The notes below the pieces were generated by a model. It saw only the letters and a list, made by a program, of their open reading frames with translations. It was not told where the DNA came from and did no database searches. Position numbers and translations under genes: made by a program. From an uncultured Thermogutta sp. (GTDB taxonomy: Bacteria > Planctomycetota > Planctomycetia > Pirellulales > Thermoguttaceae), in contig CAKZMM010000187.1 of NCBI GenBank assembly GCA_937128505.1, forward strand, positions 1 to 64,000: a stretch of 64,000 nucleotides of DNA, read 5' to 3'. This document shows, one piece after another, positions 61,117 to 64,000 of this stretch. The first letter of the stretch is position 1. Every line of letters begins with the position of its first letter.

Positions 61117-64000
61117 TCATGTCCCATGAATCCACCGACCTTGCCGGCTTTGAGAGGGGAAAAACCGCGGCTCAACGAGGGCGATTCGGGGGTGTAGGGC
61201 GCCCCGAGGTATACCCCCAGCATTTCGCCCGGATTCAGGCTCCTGCAAAGTCGCGGCGACAAAATCGGGTGAATCCGCCGCGACAAATTCCGGTAAATCG
61301 AGGAAACCCTTGCGCGAGGTATCGTGCCGGATTCCTTGTTCGGAAAAAGCGGCGCGCCAAGAATGCGGCGTTTTGGGGGGCATCTGTAGTCCGAATGTCT
61401 GAATCAGTTCATTTTCCGCGGTGGGGCGATCCATGTCTGATGGCGGTGGTTCCACTGCGGGCAGTTCCTCCGGAACGAAAAGTTCCGGCGGAATCTCCAC
61501 GGCTGGTGGTAGCGACTCCGGTTCTGATGATTCGGCACGGCTTGCTGCTTGACCGCCTGTGATCGGGCCGGGGTCGACCCACATGCCGCTTTCATCCAGT
61601 TGCATGGTCCCCAGATTATAATCCAACACCATGCGTTGAATCTCGTACCGCACCCAACCATCGAGAAACTCGTTTTGTGCCCGAAGCAAGGCATCCAAAG
61701 CGGTGACGAGGTCGCGGGCGGTGGTCGGCCCCAAAGTGAATTCCTCTTGGCCCGGCCGCGGGGGCCGCATCAATTCTAGACGCTGCTGTTCCACCCGACC
61801 AATCGCCGTGACCACGTTCGCACGTTGCAACTCGAATTGCAGTTGACTTAACTGAATGGCTCGCAGATTTTCCCGGAGAATTTGGCTGACACGATCCTCG
61901 AACACGTAATAATCCCTCCGGGCTCGTTGGTATTGGATGAGTACTTGCCGGTATTGGTTTCGCTCCGCAAGCCGCGTCAGAGGGGCATCGAATTCAACCC
62001 CCACCCGAACACTTCCAGTGGTATTGTGAACCCGATCCAAGGTGCTGCTGGTTGTGGTCAAGTTCCCGTCGAAAACAAGGCTCAAATCGCTCTTCAGCCG
62101 ATTGGCGATGATTTCAACCTGCCGCCATTGATCCACCAGCGCCGCCCGCATATTCATCCAGTCCAAGCGGTGGGTCCGTGCGATCTCGAAAGCTTCCTCC
62201 GGGGATAGCTCCACCACAGTGAGGACCGGTACATCTAGCCGAACTCGCGCTTGGAGTAACGACAGACCGAGGAGTTTGCCGGCCAGTTCGTCCAGGTTGC
62301 GCTCCACCAGCGAAAGAAGCCGGTTCCATTGGGCCAAGTCCATTTCCGCGGTGCGGGTTAGCTGCGGGATATCCGCCAAAAATTTTTGGAGTTCCGCAAC
62401 CAAGTCGCGCAGCTCGTTCTGGGCGCCCGGCATTTCGCGAAGTCCTACGAACCACCGCCGGTCGGATTCATCCAGCAAAAATCTTTGCACAAGCTGCTCG
62501 ACGATCGGCGCATTCTTGCCAAAAAATTCGGCATGGAGTTCTACGACTCGCCGGCGAAAAGCTTGAGGGTCCACGACACGCGGATCCACATCGCCTTGTT
62601 GGAATTCCGGCCGCTCAGATAAACGTGCAAGCGACTCCTCCCGGCTTGCCGCCGCCTCCACAAGTCGCTGCAAATCCTCGGCAACCCCCTGTAAATGCGT
62701 CTCCACCTGCTCGAGTAAAGGGGGAAGTTTTTCGCCCGTAGCCTCTAGCACACCTGCTGCTTTCGGAATCACTTGGGCGCGGGAAGCCACTGCGGCTGTT
62801 TCCGCGTCCTCGACCAGTTGTTGAGCCTCATCCAGCAATTCGTTCAAAGCCTCCCCCCGCTGATCGGCAGGAAGTTTAGCGGCCTCAGCCGCACCGGCTC
62901 GAAGGCTTAAGCCCGACTCGGCAAGCTTTCCTTCTCGTAGCGCCAGAGCCAGGGTTAAAACCCTATCGCTCAACCGGTCCAAAGCGGTTGCCAAACTAGC
63001 GAGATCTTGAACGGTGACTGCTTGCGACACCTCTTGTCCGGCTGCTTGGATGCTTGCCAACGCCGCGTTTGCCTCCACAATATCTCGAAGCTCTGCCCAC
63101 ACCTCGCGTATCGGGTTGATAAGGGAGCTGATTTCGTCCTGAGTTGTGCTCAAATCCGGATCCAAAAGGTCGAAAGCTTGAAGTTGCGGATCCTGAATCC
63201 GCACCGGGATCCGCGGCGGCAAACCCAGCGTGATTTTGTAGGCATCGAGTTGATTCTGGTAGGTATTTTGCCGACTCAACAGTTGCAATTGTGACGTGTA
63301 AAGGCTTTGCCGGATTTCGTCGACCTGACGCCGGCTGATGCGACCGGCTGCATAAAAGGCATCGATTCTTTCCAAGCTATCCCGTAAGGAAACCACGTTG
63401 GCCCGCTGGTTGCGGATTTGAAGCTCTTGCTCTAAAAGCGATAAATATCCCCCGACACTGGCCGTTAGCCCCGGTGATGCAGCCCCCAAAGACCAGAGGC
63501 CACCTGTGGGTCCGAGACCGGCGCTGAGTCCCGCCACGACATTGAGGTAAAAACCCTGGCGAAATCGTTCCCATTGACGAATGTTGGCCAAAAGCGAGCG
63601 CTCTGCCCGCGTTAGCTCTTCGAGGATTACCGCGCGACCTGCACCGCGCAAAAGCGGTTGCAAAAACGAAATATTCACAGGCGTGATCGCACTGTAGCCA
63701 TCCCGTCCCGCAAACTGCCATGTGACCGAGTTTGCGACCTCGACGAGAAGCTGTGCCCCGGTGGCGAAGGCGCGTCGAGCACTAATGGGGCTTGAAGTCT
63801 GCAAAGTGCTCGAATTGCCCGCTCTGCCGCTAAGAGGTCCGCGCCGGGTAAAGAAGGTCGAATTGCCGCCGAAAAACTGCACGTCGAAGCGGAACCGCTC
63901 CAGGGTCACGGCCAAAGCCGATAGATAAAGATCTTCGAGCTCCTGCTGGTATTGAGGCGAATGGAGCAAGGCCAATTGGAAAGCTGTGCGTTGGTCGAGG
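61117..64000 (-). CDS. TolC-family outer-membrane efflux protein, partial at 5' end
   Basis: C-terminal 961 residues of an outer-membrane factor; the reading frame runs off the window, so start and signal peptide are missing. The visible N-terminal end AFQLALLHSPQYQQELEDLYLSALAV is the typical first TolC helix. A second family repeat appears near residues 600-870 (EAFEIARTHRLDWMNMRAALVDQWRQ, then LRAIQLSQLQFELQRANVVTA and LLRAQNEFLDGWVRYEIQRMVLDYNLGTM). Between them about 330 residues are almost wholly helical and coiled-coil-like, whereas TolC proteins are normally 430-500 residues overall. The C-terminal 130 residues are a Pro/Glu-rich tail. Partner inner-membrane pump components would lie outside this window. 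Confidence 0.88.
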   Translation of the reverse strand, partial: LDQRTAFQLALLHSPQYQQELEDLYLSALAVTLERFRFDVQFFGGNSTFFTRRGPLSGRAGNSSTLQTSSPISARRAFATGAQLLVEVANSVTWQFAGRDGYSAITPVNISFLQPLLRGAGRAVILEELTRAERSLLANIRQWERFRQGFYLNVVAGLSAGLGPTGGLWSLGAASPGLTASVGGYLSLLEQELQIRNQRANVVSLRDSLERIDAFYAAGRISRRQVDEIRQSLYTSQLQLLSRQNTYQNQLDAYKITLGLPPRIPVRIQDPQLQAFDLLDPDLSTTQDEISSLINPIREVWAELRDIVEANAALASIQAAGQEVSQAVTVQDLASLATALDRLSDRVLTLALALREGKLAESGLSLRAGAAEAAKLPADQRGEALNELLDEAQQLVEDAETAAVASRAQVIPKAAGVLEATGEKLPPLLEQVETHLQGVAEDLQRLVEAAASREESLARLSERPEFQQGDVDPRVVDPQAFRRRVVELHAEFFGKNAPIVEQLVQRFLLDESDRRWFVGLREMPGAQNELRDLVAELQKFLADIPQLTRTAEMDLAQWNRLLSLVERNLDELAGKLLGLSLLQARVRLDVPVLTVVELSPEEAFEIARTHRLDWMNMRAALVDQWRQVEIIANRLKSDLSLVFDGNLTTTSSTLDRVHNTTGSVRVGVEFDAPLTRLAERNQYRQVLIQYQRARRDYYVFEDRVSQILRENLRAIQLSQLQFELQRANVVTAIGRVEQQRLELMRPPRPGQEEFTLGPTTARDLVTALDALLRAQNEFLDGWVRYEIQRMVLDYNLGTMQLDESGMWVDPGPITGGQAASRAESSEPESLPPAVEIPPELFVPEELPAVEPPPSDMDRPTAENELIQTFGLQMPPKTPHSWRAAFSEQGIRHDTSRKGFLDLPEFVAADSPDFVAATLQEPESGRNAGGIPRGALHPRIALVEPRFFPSQSRQGRWIHGT

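Overview
The window looks like the chromosome of a planctomycete, most likely order Pirellulales. This is inferred from the gene families, not from a marker gene: no rRNA was seen. The supporting families are a YdjY-type lipoprotein, a DUF11-repeat membrane protein, a fused DUF2157/GDYXXLXY membrane protein, Tat-signal Gfo/Idh/MocA and TIM-barrel sugar enzymes, giant secreted carbohydrate-active proteins, an isochorismatase-ThuA fusion, a family 4 uracil-DNA glycosylase and a class II photolyase. Base composition is moderately GC-rich (by eye), genes are mostly single units on both strands, and spacers of 0.3 to 1.6 kb are common.

Layout. 0-7 kb (all minus): Lnt with long insertions, a PabA/TrpG glutaminase, a SpoA (FliM/FliN-type) protein and a DUF523-DUF1722 protein. 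7.9-12.5 kb: isochorismatase-ThuA fusion, uracil-DNA glycosylase, Tat-exported oxidoreductase. 13.1-15.3 kb: a two-gene unit with a well-formed promoter and overlapping palindrome, encoding a membrane-anchored ParA-like ATPase and a small unrecognised partner. 15.5-21 kb: exported TIM-barrel protein, GDYXXLXY membrane protein, HD phosphohydrolase. 22.6-31.9 kb: envelope genes (DUF11 protein, beta-helix protein, two paralogous beta-barrel proteins) and a UroD-family protein. 32.4-42.5 kb (all minus): a WbsX/GH99-like plus esterase fusion, TsaD, a C-terminal processing protease, and an MnmE-like GTPase followed by a HAD hydrolase. 43.8-50.2 kb: lone receiver protein, HemQ, YdjY lipoprotein, conserved hypothetical, GAF/HD-GYP protein. 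51.5-64 kb: Nudix hydrolase, lone Flp pilin, photolyase, a second giant secreted protein, and a TolC-family protein cut by the window end.

Genes that appear to act together are few. The MnmE-like GTPase and HAD gene are 6 bases apart, the ParA-like gene and its partner overlap by 4 bases, and the two beta-barrel genes are adjacent on one strand. TsaD and the MnmE-like protein both belong to tRNA-modification families but are not in one operon. DNA repair is represented by the uracil-DNA glycosylase and photolyase, with a Nudix hydrolase of sanitation type. The two giant secreted proteins share a terminal beta-sandwich-like domain and probably act on polysaccharides outside the cytoplasm.

A feature of the whole window is the number of short, imperfect tandem duplications (units of about 14 to 37 bases) in spacers, with in-frame examples inside protein linkers. 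No CRISPR array, insertion sequence, rRNA or convincing tRNA was found.
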